A DNA stretch of 54,371 nucleotides from CAXBMB01 sp963976695. Its GTDB lineage: Bacteria; Pseudomonadota; Alphaproteobacteria; Kiloniellales; DSM-21159. Shown piece after piece: positions 16,017-25,365 of the stretch (the first letter of the stretch is position 1; every line of letters starts with the position of its first letter). The notes beneath the pieces are model-generated. The model had not been told where the DNA came from. It worked only from the letters and a program-made list of their open reading frames with translations, and searched no databases. A program made the position numbers and the translations under genes. The stretch lies in contig CAXBMB010000020.1 in assembly GCA_963976695.1 (NCBI GenBank), positions 1 to 54,371 of the forward strand. Reading direction: 5' to 3'.

Positions 16017-17117
16017 TCACCCACCAATCGGTTGCGACGCGGCGGCTTGACGCAGCAGCGCGGGAAGACGGGGGCCCCAACTTTCCAGACTGTAGTTCTG
16101 TTCAACCCGTTGCCGCCCGGCCCGGCCCATGGCGCGGCGCAGCTCCGGGTCATCGATCAGCCGCCGCAGCGCAGTGCGCCAAGCCGCGGAACCTTCGGCA
16201 AGAAACCCCACATCCGGGCTGACGATCTCGACGTTCACGCCAACCGGAGAGGCCACCACCGGCAGACCGGCAGCCATATATTGCAGCAGTTTATAGCCAC
16301 ACTTGCCCCGTTCAAACGGCGTGTCGGGAAGCGGCATCAGGCCGATATCACAGGCCGCCAGCGCCGCGCCCTCGCCAGCTTCGCTCCAGGGTTGATGCAC
16401 CACCGGCAGGCCGCCGAAATCTCGGCCGTCGCCGCCCACCAGCACCAGCTCCACCCGACCGTCGCGGCAGAGCTCCCGCAGAACCGGCGCCAGAAAATCC
16501 AGATAGCGGGTGTTGAGGGGCGTGCCCATCCACACCAGCCGCAGCGGCGCGGCGCGTTGGTCCGGATCGGCGGCCAGCGGCGTCGCCTGGCGAACGGGAT
16601 AGCGCGCCGCCTCGACCACGGTCGGCACCAGCTCGACCGCCCTGGCGCCGGCCTGGCGGGCATGGTCGGCCAGGACCGGCGATCCGGCGATAACCAGCGC
16701 CGCCCCGGCCATGATCCTTTCCAGCTTACCGGCCAGCAGCGCCCGAATCAGCGGCGAGGCGGCGTCGTTGTAGCGCAGATACCACGCATCATCGAAATCA
16801 ACCACATAGGGTCCGGCACAGGCCAACAGCGCCCGCTCCAGACCATAGGGCAGATAGGGAATCAGTTCCTTTTCAAACCAAAGCAGATCGTAACGCCCGG
16901 CGCCGAGCAGCAGGCGCGCGCGCGTCAGCATGGCTGACAGAATGGCGCGCTTGGAGGAGGGTTGGCCGCGATAAAGCCGGGTCAAATAGTCGTCATCCAG
17001 CAAGCTGGAAACCGTGACCTCCAGCCCGTCCGCCGCCAGATAGGGCAAAAAGTCATAGCACCGCAGGCGACTGCTGCCGCCCTTGCGGCTGTAGCGGGTG
17101 AGCGCCAGAACCTTCAT
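16017..17117 (-). CDS. Glycosyltransferase family 1/4-like (GT-B)
   Basis: The 366-residue protein starts MKVLALTRYSRKGGSSRLR at ATG 17117, overlapping the stop of the upstream gene by 4 bases. It has the C-terminal GT-B pattern: VWMGTPLNTRYLDFL, a donor-site segment GLMPLPDTPFERGKCGYKLLQYMAAGLPVVASP where the conserved Glu-x7-Glu region lies, and NVEIV. VVDFDDAWY in the middle is common in this subgroup. It probably adds a sugar to a lipid-linked glycan at the cytoplasmic membrane. Sugar and linkage cannot be predicted. The open frame continues far upstream, but that part is a shadow of the preceding gene. Confidence 0.88.
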   Translation of the reverse strand: MKVLALTRYSRKGGSSRLRCYDFLPYLAADGLEVTVSSLLDDDYLTRLYRGQPSSKRAILSAMLTRARLLLGAGRYDLLWFEKELIPYLPYGLERALLACAGPYVVDFDDAWYLRYNDAASPLIRALLAGKLERIMAGAALVIAGSPVLADHARQAGARAVELVPTVVEAARYPVRQATPLAADPDQRAAPLRLVWMGTPLNTRYLDFLAPVLRELCRDGRVELVLVGGDGRDFGGLPVVHQPWSEAGEGAALAACDIGLMPLPDTPFERGKCGYKLLQYMAAGLPVVASPVGVNVEIVSPDVGFLAEGSAAWRTALRRLIDDPELRRAMGRAGRQRVEQNYSLESWGPRLPALLRQAAASQPIGG

Positions 17118-18184
17118 CGGCGCGCGCTCCCGGCCGGCTGGGGCGCCTCGGCGGCGGACGACCCCCGACCATATCGCCGGGCGGTGGCCAAAGTCCGAGG
17201 CAAGCTTGCATAGAGCTGGCCAAAGGCCGCCAGGCAAAAGCCCGCCTCCTTGAGCGACCCACGCGTCAGCGCCAGAGTCAGGCGCGGCCAGGGCTCCAAC
17301 AGGCAGGTGCCCGCAAGCACCCCCCAGGCCGCCAGCGGCGAAAAATGCTTGAAGCTGTAGAGCAGGCGACTTTGCAGCGACAAAAACAGTCGGCGCGCCG
17401 GAATCTGCGCGGAAATACCGCCCGAGGCGTGGTGCACCTTGGCGGCGGCGAAATATCGGCTGCGCCAACCGGCGGCGGCCATCTGGTTGGAGAAGTCCAG
17501 ATCCTCGAGATAGAGGAAAAAGCGGTCGTCGAAGCCGCCCAAGGCCTGGAACAGGCTGCGCCTGACCAGATAGAACGCCCCCATGACATGGTCCACGTCC
17601 CGGCTGTCGGCATGATCCCAATCGGTCATCAGCATGCCGGCGGCGCGCTGCGGAAACAACCGGTGCAGCCCGAAAATCATCGACCAGAAATTGCCGGCGC
17701 GCGGCAGGCGCGCACAGCAGCGGGCCACCGTGCCGTCGTCGTTGAGCAACTGCGCGCCCAGCACGCCGACAGCGTCGTTTTCCGGTTTCATCAACTCGGC
17801 AACCGCCGCCGCGACGGCGTCGGGCGCGACCCGGGTGTCCGGGTTGAGAAACAGCAGCAGCTCCGCCTGCCCCGCCGCCGCGCCGCGATTGCAAGCCCGG
17901 CCAAACCCCAGGTTCTCGCCGTTTTGCAGAACCACCAGCGGCAGATCGCTGTCCGGCAAGGCCGCCAGCGAGCCATCGCGCGAATCATTGTCGGACAGAA
18001 TAACCTTGTCCAGGGTAAGGCCGGACCAACGGCTTGCGGCCAAGGCCTCCAGACAAGCATGGATCTGCCGCCCGGCGTTCCAGGTGACGATAACGATGTC
18101 CAGACCGGGCGCCTTGACCGAGGGCGTTTTGGCGGGGGACGTCTTGGCATCGGCTGCCGTGGTATGGGAAGAGCTGTTGGTCAT
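17114..18184 (-). CDS. Family 2 glycosyltransferase (WbbL/rhamnosyltransferase-like)
   Basis: The 356-residue protein has an Ala/Thr/Lys-rich N-terminus and then a single GT-A domain: LDIVIVTWNAG near 28, SDNDSRDGS, NLGFGRACNRGA, FLNPDTRV (the metal-binding DxD-like region) and FFLYLEDLDF. These features match rhamnosyltransferases of the WbbL type, fitting the neighbouring dTDP-rhamnose genes. A hydrophobic C-terminal segment (about 280-330) may associate with the membrane. It is the first gene of a two-gene overlapping pair with the next glycosyltransferase. Rhamnose as donor is inference. Confidence 0.9.
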   Translation of the reverse strand: MTNSSSHTTAADAKTSPAKTPSVKAPGLDIVIVTWNAGRQIHACLEALAASRWSGLTLDKVILSDNDSRDGSLAALPDSDLPLVVLQNGENLGFGRACNRGAAAGQAELLLFLNPDTRVAPDAVAAAVAELMKPENDAVGVLGAQLLNDDGTVARCCARLPRAGNFWSMIFGLHRLFPQRAAGMLMTDWDHADSRDVDHVMGAFYLVRRSLFQALGGFDDRFFLYLEDLDFSNQMAAAGWRSRYFAAAKVHHASGGISAQIPARRLFLSLQSRLLYSFKHFSPLAAWGVLAGTCLLEPWPRLTLALTRGSLKEAGFCLAAFGQLYASLPRTLATARRYGRGSSAAEAPQPAGSARR

Positions 18185-18667
18185 CCGTGAAGCGCAACCT
18201 GTTGATCGTGCGGCAGGGCGGGCAAAAGCCCCGCTTTGTCCCTGTTAGGTCGCACACTGGCGCGCGAACGACAATGATCGATCACCTCTGGTCCCGCCGA
18301 CGCCGACCGATGGCGGCGCCGCGCCTCGGGTCCGGACCATTGAAGCGCCAGGATGGACGGCGGCGAAAAAAGCGCCGGCCATCGCGGAGCCGCGCTTGTT
18401 TTCCCAGCGCTTGGCGGCGATGCTCGGGAGCTAAAAAACCGAGGCCGTCGCTTGTTGTCGTCGCGTGTGATCATTTTGGAAAGACGCGCGGCGCGCTTCG
18501 TCTCCGTCGCCCGCCACCCGCGAATGGCTTGATCAAGGGGCGGCGTCACGGTTTAAGCGACATCACGGCGTGATTCGGGTTAAGCCGATCCGACTCTGGC
18601 CAAAAACACCGCGAAAGCCGCGACGGCGGTTTCCTTGCGCTTTCATTCGTGGCATTAGCCTGATCCC
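18185..18667. other. 483-bp divergent intergenic region
   Basis: The region separates a - strand glycosyltransferase from the + strand ligase gene and must contain both promoters. Short open frames on both strands give no recognisable protein. The only clear structure is the dispersed repeat at 18563-18600. Confidence 0.5.
18563..18600. repeat. Dispersed intergenic repeat, copy 3 (reverse orientation)
   Basis: On the - strand the element reads CAGAGTCGGATCGGCTTAA and then CCCGAATCACGCCGTGAT, closely matching copy 1 at 4792. It lies 68 bp upstream of the O-antigen ligase gene. Confidence 0.8.
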
Positions 18668-19999
18668 ATGACGACAAAACCTGCCCTCACCGCCGCTGCC
18701 CCCGCCGCGCCCGCCGGCGCCCCCTTGGACCCCTCCCGACCCGCCGCGTCGCCGTGGGCCGACAGGCTGCAGGCTCTCGGCCTGGGATGTCTGCTGCTGC
18801 TGGCGCCGACTTTTTCCGTGCTGGTGCCCAAGGGACTGGTGCCGCTGCTGCTGGTTGGCAGCCTGCTGTTCTTGCTCGGCTGCTGGCAGGCGCGGCGACG
18901 CCTGCTTGCGCCGCCGCTGGATCTTTCGCTGTTGTTCGGCGCTTTGGTGGTCTGGACCGCGATCGGCCTACTCTGGACGTTGCTGGAAGGCGGTCTCAGC
19001 CATATGGCCGGGCTGGCCGTGTTGCTGCTGGCCGGCTTGCTGCTGGCGGCGCAGATTCCCAGCCTCACCGAACGGCAAAAGGCCCAGGCGCAAAACCTGT
19101 TGCTGATCGGCTTTGCGCTGGGTCTGGGCGTGCTGATTTTCGAGGGCCTGACCGGCCGATGGCTGCTCTATACCTTTGGCGAGCCCCGGGAATGGGGATA
19201 CCCGATAAGTCGGCTCAACCGCGGCGCCACCGCCTTGGCGCTGTTCGCCTGGCCGGTTGCGGTGTTGCTCCATCGCGGATCGCGCCCTTGGCTTGTCTGG
19301 CCGATGGTCGCCATAACCCTGGCGGTGCTGAGCAATTTCGAAAGCCTGGCGGCGACGGTTGGTTTCGGCGCGGGCGCGCTGCTGCTGGTAATCGCACGCC
19401 TCGGGCCCAGGCTGGCGCGGCTGCTGCTGCTGCTGGGGATGCTGCTGGCGCTGCTGACGCCTTCGCTGCTGACCAAGCAACTGCATCAACTGGGCGTCGA
19501 GCAGGACCTGCGCTTTGAATATAGCCTGCGCCACCGGGTCTATATCTGGAACTTTGTCACCGACCGCTGGCTGGAAAAACCGCTGTGGGGCTGGGGTTTC
19601 AATTCGTCCAAGGTGCTGCCGATCGGCGACACCAAGCCCTTCAGTCCGGGTCTCAAGCATCCGGTGCCCTCTCACCCGCACAACTTCGCCTTGCAGGTGT
19701 TGGCGGAGTTGGGCCTGCCCGGCCTGTTGCTGGTCACGCTGCTGGCCATCGCGCTGTGGCGGCGGCTCGAACCCGGCGGGCGCGACGGCGGCGCGGAACT
19801 GGCCCTCACGGCGACTGCGGTGATCATCCTGATGACCGCCTACGGCGCCTGGCAGGGGCAATGGATCGCCAATCTGTTCCTGGCCGCGACCTTTGCCTAT
19901 CTGGCGCGCCAGAGCCCGGCCCGGCCGGCAGCGTCAACAGAGCAAGCAAAACCCGCCGACAAATCCACCCCGCCACCGCCCCAACCACAGGAGGGCTGA
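18668..19999 (+). CDS. O-antigen ligase/polymerase family membrane protein
   Basis: The 443-residue protein has about ten hydrophobic segments, a proline/alanine-rich cytoplasmic-looking N-terminus and a Pro-rich C-terminal tail. The Wzy_C-type signature is at about 285-365: HRVYIWNFVTDRWLEKP, GWGFNSSK, then HPHNFALQVLAELG, with conserved His and Arg in the large periplasmic loop. Such proteins ligate polymer to lipid A core or to another acceptor, or polymerise O units, in the periplasm. Its stop lies 5 bp before asnB, so the two are probably cotranscribed. Ligase versus polymerase cannot be decided from the sequence. Confidence 0.88.
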   Translation: MTTKPALTAAAPAAPAGAPLDPSRPAASPWADRLQALGLGCLLLLAPTFSVLVPKGLVPLLLVGSLLFLLGCWQARRRLLAPPLDLSLLFGALVVWTAIGLLWTLLEGGLSHMAGLAVLLLAGLLLAAQIPSLTERQKAQAQNLLLIGFALGLGVLIFEGLTGRWLLYTFGEPREWGYPISRLNRGATALALFAWPVAVLLHRGSRPWLVWPMVAITLAVLSNFESLAATVGFGAGALLLVIARLGPRLARLLLLLGMLLALLTPSLLTKQLHQLGVEQDLRFEYSLRHRVYIWNFVTDRWLEKPLWGWGFNSSKVLPIGDTKPFSPGLKHPVPSHPHNFALQVLAELGLPGLLLVTLLAIALWRRLEPGGRDGGAELALTATAVIILMTAYGAWQGQWIANLFLAATFAYLARQSPARPAASTEQAKPADKSTPPPPQPQEG

Positions 20000-20004
20000 T
20001 CCGG

Positions 20005-21918
20005 ATGTGCGGCATTGTTGGTTTCTGGGCGCGTCAGGCCCTGGACAGCGCCGACGCCATGACCAGGCGGGTGCGCGCCATGGCCGCGATGATCGCCCAT
20101 CGCGGACCCGACGACCTGCGAGGCTGGAGCGATGGCCGCCTGGGCCTGGGCTACACCCGGCTGGCGATCATTGACCTGAGCAACCACGGCCAGCAGCCGA
20201 TGGTCGACCCGGAAACCGGCAACATCCTGGTGTTCAATGGCGAAATCTACAACTACCAGCAACTGCGCGAAGAACTGAGCGCCCTTGGCGCCCGCTTTCA
20301 GTCCCACGGGGACACCGAAACGCTTTTGCTGGGCTACCGCTACTGGGGCGATCAGGTTATCGAACGGCTGCGCGGGATGTTCTGCTTCGCGCTGTGGGAC
20401 AAGCAGCAGGACCGCCTGCTCATCGCCCGTGACCGGGCCGGGCAAAAGCCGTTGTTTTATGGCTGGCACCAGGGAAATCTGCTGTTCGGCTCGGAGATCA
20501 AAACGCTCTTTGCCTGGCCGGAGTTGCCCAGAGAGGCCAACCCCCAGGCGCTCAGCCATTATTTTTCCTACCAGGCGGTTCCCGCGCCGCTTACCGCCTA
20601 TAAAAACATCCTCGCCCTGCCGCCCGCCCACAAGCTGGTGATCGATTCCGCCGGCAACAGCCAACTGACTCGCTATTGGTCCTTGCCGCTTCCCAATGAA
20701 GAGCAGAACCTGGCCCGCGACGAAGCGGTGGAAGAACTGCGCTACCGGCTGCGCGACGCCGTCCGCAGCCAGTTGGTGGCCGACGTGCCCGTCGGGGCCT
20801 TTCTGTCCGGCGGTCTGGATTCCTCCTCCATCGTCGCCCAGATGCAGCAGCTGGCCGGCGGCCGGGTCGAAACCTTCACCCTGGGCTTCGAGGAAGCCGA
20901 GCAGGACGAACGGGGCGCCGCGCGCCAGGTTGCCAAATTGCTTGGGACAACCCATCACGAGGCGGTGTTGCGACCCGGCGACGTCACCTGGATTGACCAG
21001 TTGGCCTGGTACCATGACCAGCCGTTTGCCGACCCCTCGGCGATCCCGACGTTCCTGCTGTCGCGCTTTACCGCGCAGCGGCTCAAAGTGGTGCTGTCGG
21101 GCGACGCCGGCGACGAGCTGTTCATGGGCTACCCGCGCTATCTGGCCTGCCGTATGACCGGTCTGACCGACCGCCTGCCCGGCGCGCTGCTGCGGGCCGG
21201 CGCGCTTTCGGAAAAGCTGCTGCGGCTGCAAGCCAGCGGAAACCTGACCCTAAGACGCGCGGGACGCTTCCTGGCGGACCTGGGCAGCGATCCCTTGAGC
21301 CGCTATGTCGCCTGGGTGGGCTTTATGACCGAAGCCGAAAAGCAGCAGGCTTTTGGCCCGGCCTTGCGCGACGGGCTGACGCCCCCGGCCCCCGACCTGC
21401 TGGCCGGCTGGTTTGGTGAAGGACTGCCCGCCGAAGTGGCGGCGGCCAGAGCCGACTTTCACCACTACCTTCCCGATGTCATTCTGACCAAGGTGGACAT
21501 CGCGTCCATGGCCAATGGACTGGAGGCCCGCGCCCCCTTCCTCGACCATGAGTTGGTTGAGTGGATCGCCGCCCTGCCGACTCACCTGAAGTTTAAGGGC
21601 CGGACCGCCAAGGTCTTGCTGAAGGAGGCCGCCCGGGGCCTTCTGCCTGACAGCATTATCGACCGGCGCAAGCAGGGCTTTAATGTTCCGCTGGCGCAGT
21701 GGTTCAAGGGGCCGCTGGAGGACTTGGCGCGGGAAATGCTGTTAAGCCAACGCAGCCGCGAGCGCGGCTTGATCGACCCGCGCTATGCCGAACAGCTGCT
21801 CAACGCGCATTTGACGGGCAGCCGGCGTAATGAAAACCGCATCTGGGCGCTGGTCATGCAGGAACTGTGGTTCAGAACCTGGATCGATCAGGCGCCAAGC
21901 GCGCACCCGCCGCGCTAA
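20005..21918 (+). CDS. asnB: Glutamine-hydrolysing asparagine synthase-like amidotransferase
   Basis: The 637-residue protein starts MCGIVGFW, giving the N-terminal catalytic Cys of class II glutamine amidotransferases after Met removal, and continues with HRGPDD and FNGEIYN. The C-terminal synthetase domain has the ATP PP-loop FLSGGLDSSS near 267 and LSGDAGDELFMGYPRY. AGGAGGG at 19989-19995 places the start at ATG 20005. Position in a glycan cluster behind an O-antigen ligase gene suggests amidation of a sugar acid or peptide part of the surface polymer, though ordinary asparagine synthesis is possible. Confidence 0.93.
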   Translation: MCGIVGFWARQALDSADAMTRRVRAMAAMIAHRGPDDLRGWSDGRLGLGYTRLAIIDLSNHGQQPMVDPETGNILVFNGEIYNYQQLREELSALGARFQSHGDTETLLLGYRYWGDQVIERLRGMFCFALWDKQQDRLLIARDRAGQKPLFYGWHQGNLLFGSEIKTLFAWPELPREANPQALSHYFSYQAVPAPLTAYKNILALPPAHKLVIDSAGNSQLTRYWSLPLPNEEQNLARDEAVEELRYRLRDAVRSQLVADVPVGAFLSGGLDSSSIVAQMQQLAGGRVETFTLGFEEAEQDERGAARQVAKLLGTTHHEAVLRPGDVTWIDQLAWYHDQPFADPSAIPTFLLSRFTAQRLKVVLSGDAGDELFMGYPRYLACRMTGLTDRLPGALLRAGALSEKLLRLQASGNLTLRRAGRFLADLGSDPLSRYVAWVGFMTEAEKQQAFGPALRDGLTPPAPDLLAGWFGEGLPAEVAAARADFHHYLPDVILTKVDIASMANGLEARAPFLDHELVEWIAALPTHLKFKGRTAKVLLKEAARGLLPDSIIDRRKQGFNVPLAQWFKGPLEDLAREMLLSQRSRERGLIDPRYAEQLLNAHLTGSRRNENRIWALVMQELWFRTWIDQAPSAHPPR

Positions 21919-21960
21919 ACCGGCTGGGCCCGGCTGGACCTGGCTCTTGGTGGCGCGGAA

Positions 21961-23082
21961 TTATCGCAACAGATCGCGGTAGACCGCCAAGGTGGCGGCG
22001 TTGACCCTGTCGATGCCGAATTCCCGTTCCGCCAGCTGACGGGCCGCCGCGCCATAGGCTTGGCGCTTTTTCTTGTCCGCCACCAGGGATCCGATGGCCT
22101 GGGCCAGGGCGGCGGCGTCGCGCGGCGGCACCAAGTGCCCGGTTTTACCCTCGATCACCACTTCACGGCAGCCGGCGATATCTGTCGCCACCATGGGCCG
22201 ACCCGAGGCGGCGGCCTCCAACAGCACCTTGGGAACCCCCTCGCCGTAGGCGCTGGGCAAGCAAACGATGTGGCTTTCGGCAATCACCTGCGCCATGTTG
22301 GTGCGCTTGCCCAGCCACGCCACCAAACCTTCCTTTTGCCAGCGTTCCAACTCGTCATGGGTCACCGAGTCCGGATTGCCTGGATCCGGGTCTCCGGCCA
22401 GCAGAAACCGCACCCGGGTGCCCGCGGCTTTCAAAATCCGCGCGGCTTCGACGAATTCTGGAATGCCCTTTTTTTTGATCAGGCGGGAAGCCAACAGGAC
22501 CGAGGCGGGCATTTTTCCTTCCGGCTCAACCCGGTAGGTGGTCAGGTCCACACCAGACCCGCGAATCAGAACGCATTTTTCGCGCCATTTCCCAGTCGGC
22601 GCGAGCACCTCCCTATTTTCCGGGTTCTGGACGATCAAGCGCGTGCGGCGGTTGGCCAGGCTCCGCAATACCAGGGTCAAGACCCAGCGCAGCCGCGCGC
22701 CAACGCGCCCCTGTTTGGTAAAGAGCGTGCCGCCGCCGGTGACCGCGAAGACCTGGGCGGGCACCAGCGCCAGGCGCGCCGCGATGGCGGCGGGCAGCAC
22801 GGCGCGCAGGGTAACCGAATGAACCACATCGGGCTTGAAGGCGCGCATGGTGCGCCAAAGCCGCCAGACCGACTTTAATTCCTTGAAGGGATTGAGCGAA
22901 AAGCGTTCCAAGGGAAAAGCGAAACATTCAAATCCCGCCGCCGCGATCTGCGCCTGCGCCGCGTCGGGCGGCGTGGCCACCGCCACCTGCCAGCCCGCGG
23001 CCTGGGCCGCCTGGGCCAGGGGCCAACGATGAGAGAGAAAAAAACCCGCGTCGTTCACAACGAAAAGCAGCCGTTTGCCCAT
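21961..23082 (-). CDS. Family 4 glycosyltransferase
   Basis: The 373-residue protein has a typical two-Rossmann GT-B layout: GKRLLFVVNDAGFFLSHR at the N-terminus, VVHSVTLRAVLPA and TGGGTLFTKQG in the acceptor half, then VLLASRLIKKKGIPEFVEAA, RFLLAGDPD and the donor-binding CLPSAYGEGVPKVLLEAAA, which contains the Glu-x7-Glu pattern. The subgroup resembles PglA/CapM-like transferases. ATG 23082 has AAAGG upstream; a second ATG at 23100 lacks a ribosome site. It is convergent with asnB, 42 bp away. A role in building the lipid-linked glycan is likely. Confidence 0.92.
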   Translation of the reverse strand: MGKRLLFVVNDAGFFLSHRWPLAQAAQAAGWQVAVATPPDAAQAQIAAAGFECFAFPLERFSLNPFKELKSVWRLWRTMRAFKPDVVHSVTLRAVLPAAIAARLALVPAQVFAVTGGGTLFTKQGRVGARLRWVLTLVLRSLANRRTRLIVQNPENREVLAPTGKWREKCVLIRGSGVDLTTYRVEPEGKMPASVLLASRLIKKKGIPEFVEAARILKAAGTRVRFLLAGDPDPGNPDSVTHDELERWQKEGLVAWLGKRTNMAQVIAESHIVCLPSAYGEGVPKVLLEAAASGRPMVATDIAGCREVVIEGKTGHLVPPRDAAALAQAIGSLVADKKKRQAYGAAARQLAEREFGIDRVNAATLAVYRDLLR

Positions 23083-23170
23083 GGCCTTTTGGCGCACCAT
23101 CTTGATTTGAAGGAAAGTAATAGCTCAACCTACAAGAAGAAAAGCTGCTCGTCTTCTTCCGTCGGTTCTT

Positions 23171-24178
23171 TTACCGGGCGGTGGAATTTTTCAGCTTCTT
23201 AAGGCTTGCCGCAAAGGCGACGCAAGGGTCTTCATCCTTCCACTGCGGCGTATACCAGTCGAAAGCCGGCAAAAAACGTCCCGCGGCAGACGCGCCGTCA
23301 TCCGCCGAAACATTCGCGGCGTTCGCGGCGCGCGCCTCGCGAAAGGACAGCGCCAACACCTTCAGCTCCGGCGCGCGCTGGCGCAGATACCAGCCAACGG
23401 CGTAATCGGGCGCCACATGGCCATTTCCTGCAATCAGCACCACCGGGCCGCCATCGCGGGTCCGCGCGGCCAGCAACGCATCGGCCATGGCGGCGTCGCG
23501 CGCGCGCTGCACCTTGGCCATCGCCGGCAGGGCGGTTTCCGGCAACAGGCCGCAGTGCGCTTGCGCAATGCTGTCGCGCAAGCGCGCCTCGGCGCCGTCA
23601 AGGAACGGCTGGGTCAGACCAAGCCGCTGCGCTTCGGCGCGTCCCAGCGCCGCGAAGCCGGTCTGACCGACCGCTTTCTTTTGCTGGCGCGTCAGGTCGG
23701 CCCCGACCTGTGGCGCGTCAGCCGCCAGGGCCGCTTCGGCAATCGGTTGATACAGCGCCCAGTTATCGCCCCAGACCTGCGTCCAGTTCACGAAATCGCC
23801 AAAACCGGCCGCCGTGCCGGTGTAGCGGTCGAGCGCAGGGGTGCGATCCTGGGGAAGCATTTCCCAGGCAAGGGTCGGCCGGCGGCCCAACTCAACAAGC
23901 CGGGAAACCAACCAGGCTTGCAGACGATGCTGGTCGGGGTGATCGTGCCGTTCCCCCAATAAAATAAAATCAGCCGCCCGCAGTTCGTCCGTCAGGCCGG
24001 GTTTGTCGGGGCTGTCCGCCGACGCCAACCGCCAAACCCTGCCGACCCTGGGGTCGTCCTGGTTAAGTTTCGCCTGCCAAACCCAGTCCTGGGGGCCGGC
24101 GCGTTCCTGCGCCTGGCTGGCCAGCGGCGCCAGCAGGAAAAGCGGCAGGCAGAGCCAAAATCGTCGATTTTTCATCAT
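23171..24178 (-). CDS. ChaN-family haem-binding-like exported protein
   Basis: The 335-residue protein has a signal peptide (MMKNRRFWLCLPLFLLAPLASQAQ) with an AxA-like SPase I site and no lipobox Cys. The ChaN/Tiki-type domain is marked by FILLGERHDHPDQHRLQAW near 70, AWEMLP, AQAHCGLLPE, and LIAGNGHVAPDYAVGWYL near 253. ChaN of Campylobacter binds haem and acts in iron uptake; the family is related to TIKI proteases. Here it is periplasmic rather than lipidated. It may be cotranscribed with the glycosyltransferase 71 bp downstream. Haem binding is not shown by sequence alone. Confidence 0.85.
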   Translation of the reverse strand: MMKNRRFWLCLPLFLLAPLASQAQERAGPQDWVWQAKLNQDDPRVGRVWRLASADSPDKPGLTDELRAADFILLGERHDHPDQHRLQAWLVSRLVELGRRPTLAWEMLPQDRTPALDRYTGTAAGFGDFVNWTQVWGDNWALYQPIAEAALAADAPQVGADLTRQQKKAVGQTGFAALGRAEAQRLGLTQPFLDGAEARLRDSIAQAHCGLLPETALPAMAKVQRARDAAMADALLAARTRDGGPVVLIAGNGHVAPDYAVGWYLRQRAPELKVLALSFREARAANAANVSADDGASAAGRFLPAFDWYTPQWKDEDPCVAFAASLKKLKNSTAR

Positions 24179-24488
24179 GCCAGAATGCCCATTGTCTGAC
24201 AGACTGCAAGTCGCATTGCCGGTCGCGACAGCTTTTTTTGCGCCCCGAAGCAGGTTTTCGACCGGGACGCTGGTTTTGGCGCGGCCCTCCGGTATTCAGC
24301 CTTGCGAATATCCGTCCGACCCCCGGTTCAGCCCCCGGTCCGGCCACCCAGTTGGCGCGCAAATCAATCGGGCAACACCTAGGCGCACGGCCGGTTCACT
24401 GCCTTTCGCCTTGGAAGCGCGGCCGCTCTTGCTTATGTTTTGATCCGGCTCTTTAAGTAATTTTTGCGAACGAGAAAGTTTCCTATTT
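24179..24488. other. 310-bp divergent promoter region
   Basis: The region lies between the ChaN-type gene (-) and the rhomboid gene (+). The part next to the rhomboid gene (24430-24488) is AT-rich, as expected for a promoter, but I cannot assign -35 and -10 boxes with confidence. No gene or repeat is recognisable. Confidence 0.4.
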
Positions 24489-25334
24489 ATGTCGATCACC
24501 TTGTCCGCCGCCCAGTCCGAGACCACCGCCGCGCCCGCGTTTCGTCCGCAAAAGCTCACACTGGAGCTCAACCGCAGGGAGTCCGGCGACGGCGACGGCG
24601 GTAGAAGAAACCCGTTCGAACGACGCGGCGGGTCCGGGCAAGAACCCGACGGCGGGGGCCCCGCCAATCCCAACGGCGGCGCCGACCCACAGCCGGCGGT
24701 GCAACTGCCCAAGACCATCATCCTGTTGATCGCGCTGATGGCCCTGGTGCAGTTCATCCGTGGCGCTCTTCCGCCGGAACTGGATCGTGAGCTGATGTTC
24801 CGCGGCGCCCTGCTGCTGACCTATCAGGGTAATTTTCTTTGGGACCGGCTTTATACCTTGATCACCAGCGCGTTCCTGCACGACGGCTGGCTGCACTTCG
24901 GCTTCAACGCCTTCTGGCTGGCCACCATCGGAACCTTGGTCCAGCGCGTGTTGGGCGACGTCAGGTTTTTGCTGCTGTTCTTTGCGGCGGTGATCGCCGG
25001 GGGCTTAGCCCAGACCGTCATCGCCTGGGAGTCGCCAGTGTTCCTGATCGGCGCGTCCGGCGGCGTTTTCGGCATGATCGGCGCGCTCGGCCACATCTCC
25101 GTGGTCAAGCCCTGGGACAGTCCCTTGCAACGGCTGCGCAAACTGACGGTCTTCACCGCCATCATGATGGCGCTGAACCTTGCCTATGCCTATATCGGCG
25201 GCGGACTGCCAACCGGCGAGCCGATGGCTATTTCCTGGGCGGCCCATGGCGGCGGCCTCCTGGCGGGCGTGCTGCTGTTCCCGCTGCTCTGGAAGCGGCC
25301 GCAAATTGCGCCCTTTCGGCGTCCCGGCGCCTAA
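24489..25334 (+). CDS. Rhomboid family intramembrane serine protease
   Basis: The 281-residue protein has a Gly/Asp/Pro-rich soluble N-terminus (1-72), then six predicted membrane helices. Catalytic features are complete: HFGFN (136-140, oxyanion-side His and Asn), the nucleophile Ser190 in GASGGVFG, and His253 in SWAAHGGGLLAG. Rhomboids cut single-span membrane proteins within or near the bilayer. The ATG at 24489 follows an AT-rich stretch. Neighbours do not reveal the substrate; the gene converges on the phosphatase gene with a 31-bp gap. Confidence 0.93.
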   Translation: MSITLSAAQSETTAAPAFRPQKLTLELNRRESGDGDGGRRNPFERRGGSGQEPDGGGPANPNGGADPQPAVQLPKTIILLIALMALVQFIRGALPPELDRELMFRGALLLTYQGNFLWDRLYTLITSAFLHDGWLHFGFNAFWLATIGTLVQRVLGDVRFLLLFFAAVIAGGLAQTVIAWESPVFLIGASGGVFGMIGALGHISVVKPWDSPLQRLRKLTVFTAIMMALNLAYAYIGGGLPTGEPMAISWAAHGGGLLAGVLLFPLLWKRPQIAPFRRPGA

Positions 25335-25365
25335 CCTGTGATCAGCGGCGGGTCGGCGCTGTAGG

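Noticed and set aside
15445..16050. 201-codon + frame in the gap before rfbC
   Set aside because: Pro/Arg/Ser-rich, no motif, runs into the stop region of the next gene.
17118..17894. N-terminal extension of the GT-B gene at 16017
   Set aside because: It overlaps the whole C-terminal half of the next gene in another frame and is not glycosyltransferase-like.
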